Positions 24,495-26,294 of a stretch of DNA of 26,294 nt are shown here, in pieces. A program made the position numbers and the translations under genes. Within the stretch, counting starts at the first letter, position 1, and the number at the start of each line of letters is the position of its first letter. The notes under the pieces were generated by a model. The model was not told where the DNA came from. It saw nothing but the letters and a program-made list of their open reading frames with translations, and searched no databases. This DNA comes from Granulosicoccus sp964352535 (GTDB taxonomy: Bacteria; Pseudomonadota; Gammaproteobacteria; Granulosicoccales; Granulosicoccaceae): assembly GCA_964352535.1 (NCBI GenBank), contig CAYGSW010000051.1, positions 1-26,294 on the forward strand, in the 5' to 3' direction.

Positions 24495-25430
24495 ATGAGT
24501 GATTCAACAGAGCACGACAATACGGTTATCGACAGCGATGCCGTCTACCATTTCCTGACCTCCTTTCATGACAGCTTGTGTCAGCAGCTGTCACAACTGG
24601 ATGGCGGTGCTTCATTCATTGACGATCAGTGGTCTCGCGAAGAGGGCGGCGGCGGACTCACCCGCATCCTGACCAACGGTCATGTATTCGAGAAAGCAGG
24701 GGTTGCGTTCTCCAGAGTCAACGGCACAACATTGCCACCATCAGCCTCCGCGCATCGACCAGAACTTGCAGGACGTGGATGGGAGGCCATGGGTGTGTCG
24801 CTCGTGCTGCACCCCACCAACCCCTATGTTCCCACCACGCACGCCAATGTCCGGTTTTTTCGTGCCGACAAAGATGGTGAAGCACCCGTCTGGTGGTTCG
24901 GCGGCGGCTTCGATCTTACGCCCTATTATGGTTTTGAGGACGACTGTGTCCATTGGCACCAGCAGGCATTCAATGCACTCAAGCCATTTGGCGATGAGCT
25001 GCATCCAAAATTCAAGACGTGGTGTGATGACTACTTTTATCTGAAACACCGGGACGAAGCACGCGGTATTGGCGGGTTGTTTTTTGACGACTTCAATGGC
25101 AAAGGATTCGAACATGCCTTTGGTGTCATGCAGTCGGTGGCAAACCACTTCTATCCGGCCTATGCCCCCATTGTAGAGCGGCGTCAACACATGCCGTACT
25201 CGCAGAGGGAACGTGACTTTCAGCTTTACCGTCGTGGTCGATATGTCGAGTTCAATCTGGTGTACGATAGAGGCACACTGTTTGGCCTGCAATCAGGCGG
25301 CCGTACCGAGTCTATCCTCATGTCATTACCACCGCACGTGAGCTGGCACTACAACTACCAACCTGAAGAAGGGTCGCCTGAAGAACAACTCACCAAGACT
25401 TTTCTCCCGGCAAGAGACTGGCTTGCCTAG
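24495..25430 (+). CDS. hemF: Oxygen-dependent coproporphyrinogen III oxidase
   Basis: HemF converts coproporphyrinogen III to protoporphyrinogen IX with oxygen, a late step of heme synthesis in the cytoplasm. The 311-residue protein is close to the E. coli length of 299. Conserved blocks are visible in order: WSREEGGGGLTRIL, FEKAGVAFSRVNG, HPTNPYVPTTHANVRFF, WWFGGGFDLTPYYGFEDD, CDDYFYLKHRDEARGIGGLFFDDFN, and YVEFNLVYDRGTLFGLQSGGRTESILMSLPP. It lies in the same direction as lysM-dprA-topA-tsaC. Its presence implies oxygen-dependent heme synthesis, so aerobic or facultative growth. Very secure. Confidence 0.97.
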   Translation: MSDSTEHDNTVIDSDAVYHFLTSFHDSLCQQLSQLDGGASFIDDQWSREEGGGGLTRILTNGHVFEKAGVAFSRVNGTTLPPSASAHRPELAGRGWEAMGVSLVLHPTNPYVPTTHANVRFFRADKDGEAPVWWFGGGFDLTPYYGFEDDCVHWHQQAFNALKPFGDELHPKFKTWCDDYFYLKHRDEARGIGGLFFDDFNGKGFEHAFGVMQSVANHFYPAYAPIVERRQHMPYSQRERDFQLYRRGRYVEFNLVYDRGTLFGLQSGGRTESILMSLPPHVSWHYNYQPEEGSPEEQLTKTFLPARDWLA

Positions 25431-25453
25431 GAGGCTAGCGCGGACATTGTGTA

Positions 25454-25768
25454 TTGATCTGGCTGCCTGTTTTAGTATGGCTTTGCACAACATCCCGGCA
25501 GATCGATGCAATAACCCGCCGGTTCGTCGCTCTGCAAAAGCTTGTACCGGGTATTGAAGCAATGGAGTGGGGGGTGAACTCGAGCCCAGAAGGCTTGAAC
25601 AAAGGCGCAAGCCATTGTTTTACTCTGACTTTCGCTTCTGATGCCGCGCGTGACGCTTACCTGCCGCACCCGGCGCATACAGCATTCGCAGAATGGGTAA
25701 GCACCTGGTTGGACTCGGTGACTGTGGTGGATTACTGGGCTCTGCTTGAAGCTCCTCTTGCGAGCTAA
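25454..25768 (+). CDS. Dabb (stress-responsive A/B barrel) domain protein
   Basis: The C-terminal 85 residues match the Dabb dimeric alpha-beta barrel family: IDAITRRFVALQKLVPGIEAMEWG, NKGASHCFTLTF, YLPHPAHTAFAEWV and VVDYW. Members are small cytoplasmic proteins, some with roles in polyketide cyclisation or stress, mostly uncharacterised. The usual opening MIRHIVLFxxK is here only MIWLPVLVWLC, read from a TTG at 25454, and the conserved early His is missing. An AGGAGG at 25429-25434, overlapping the hemF stop, is 19 bases from that TTG, too far for normal use. The N-terminus may be altered by a small mutation or sequencing error. Confidence 0.72.
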   Translation: MIWLPVLVWLCTTSRQIDAITRRFVALQKLVPGIEAMEWGVNSSPEGLNKGASHCFTLTFASDAARDAYLPHPAHTAFAEWVSTWLDSVTVVDYWALLEAPLAS

Positions 25769-25804
25769 AGCTTTTGCACCAGGCTGATCCCGGTCATGCA
25801 ACCT

Positions 25805-25969
25805 TCAGCTGGACTCGCTTTCAGACTCCGAAATACTCTTGAATTGCGGCTCATTCCATTCCAGCGGCAGCAGCACCCGCGATACCAGCAAGTAGAATGC
25901 AGGTAGTGTCAGGATGAGAAACGCTATGATGACGATCAATTGCATTCTGGAATTCTTCTGCTGTTTCAT
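25805..25969 (-). CDS. Small single-pass membrane protein
   Basis: Starting at ATG 25969 this encodes 54 residues: a short basic N-terminus (MKQQKNSRMQ), one hydrophobic segment (about 10-32, LIVIIAFLILTLPAFYLLV), and an acidic Ser/Glu C-terminus ending SESESESS. The frame is open to 26062, but the added part has no coding look. By the positive-inside rule the N-terminus should be cytoplasmic. I do not recognise the family. It points away from the Nudix gene and converges with the Dabb gene. A clear membrane segment with charge asymmetry makes a real gene plausible. Confidence 0.55.
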   Translation of the reverse strand: MKQQKNSRMQLIVIIAFLILTLPAFYLLVSRVLLPLEWNEPQFKSISESESESS

Positions 25970-26125
25970 GGTTCTCGATGGTGTACGAAAAAACTGTGCA
26001 GAGCTTAAGCATAGCAGCATGTCAATGCTGAACAAACCGTGGCTGCTGTCTTGCGCGCCCACCAGAATTTTGCGCTAAACAGGCTACAGTTTCGTAGCAA
26101 TGCCTTTGAGCAGCCCAACAAAACT

Positions 26126-26294
26126 ATGCAAACTCTGGTCGGTATCGGCGTCATCTTGTGCCGCGACAACAAGATTCTTCTCGGCAAGCGTCGTGGTGCA
26201 CATGGGCCCGGTACCTGGGCTTTGCCTGGCGGACATCTGGACCCCGGAGAGACCATTGCCGAATGCGCTATTCGTGAAGTCCTGGAGGAAACTG
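26126..26294 (+). CDS. Nudix hydrolase, 3'-truncated by window edge
   Basis: From ATG 26126 the frame is open to the window end (56 complete codons). The start MQTLVGIGVILCRDNKILLGKR is a typical Nudix first strand. The Nudix box is present almost whole: GGHLDPGETIAECAIREVLEET, in two parts GGHLDPGE and AIREVLEE, with the conserved Gly, Glu, Arg and paired Glu residues that bind magnesium. The HGPGTWALPGGHL context resembles MutT/NUDT15-like nucleoside triphosphate pyrophosphatases. Substrate cannot be assigned from the first third. Confidence 0.9.
   Translation, partial: MQTLVGIGVILCRDNKILLGKRRGAHGPGTWALPGGHLDPGETIAECAIREVLEET

Noticed and set aside
24741..25292. - strand frame of 183 codons opposite hemF
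   Set aside because: hemF is highly conserved on the + strand across this stretch, so this is a shadow.
1..26294. CRISPR arrays, tRNA or rRNA genes, insertion sequences, prophage genes
   Set aside because: I saw no regularly spaced direct repeats, cloverleaf sequences, transposase motifs or phage genes anywhere in the window.

Overview
The window reads as chromosomal DNA from a gammaproteobacterium. The main evidence is the gene neighbourhood def-fmt-rsmB-(ntrYX)-trkA-trkH on one strand, back to back with lysM-dprA-(topA)-tsaC-hemF on the other, which is the familiar layout around the peptide deformylase locus in that class. I cannot place it at genus level from sequence alone. No tRNA, rRNA, CRISPR array or insertion sequence is visible.

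Layout. (1) 1-1120: the 3' part of a large unrecognised protein with five copies of a DPVTGAT-type motif in acidic linkers, a 14-A coding homopolymer, and a separate C-terminal helical region. (2) 1280-6775: an accessory glycan-modification block. A methyltransferase and three glycosyltransferases run on the + strand and meet two glycosyltransferases on the - strand. No polymerase, flippase or sugar-nucleotide synthesis gene is present, so these enzymes probably decorate a glycan made elsewhere. (3) 7019-18018, all on - and transcribed from right to left: def, fmt, rsmB, a DUF4390 membrane protein, ntrY, ntrX, trkA, trkH and a TehB-like methyltransferase. Several junctions overlap or nearly touch, so a long operon is likely, joining translation initiation, 16S rRNA methylation, a two-component system and potassium uptake. 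(4) 18158-25430, mostly +: a LysM lipoprotein, dprA, topA (interrupted by a one-base frameshift), tsaC and hemF, with a small convergent orphan gene between tsaC and hemF. (5) 25430-26294: a Dabb-domain protein, a small single-pass membrane protein on -, and the start of a Nudix hydrolase cut by the window end.

The observations most worth following are the DPVTGAT repeat protein, the NtrX-like regulator whose AAA+ domain has lost the sigma-54 and ATPase signatures, the topA frameshift at a short A run, a charged insertion in TrkA, and a strong stem-loop ending four bases before the dprA start codon.
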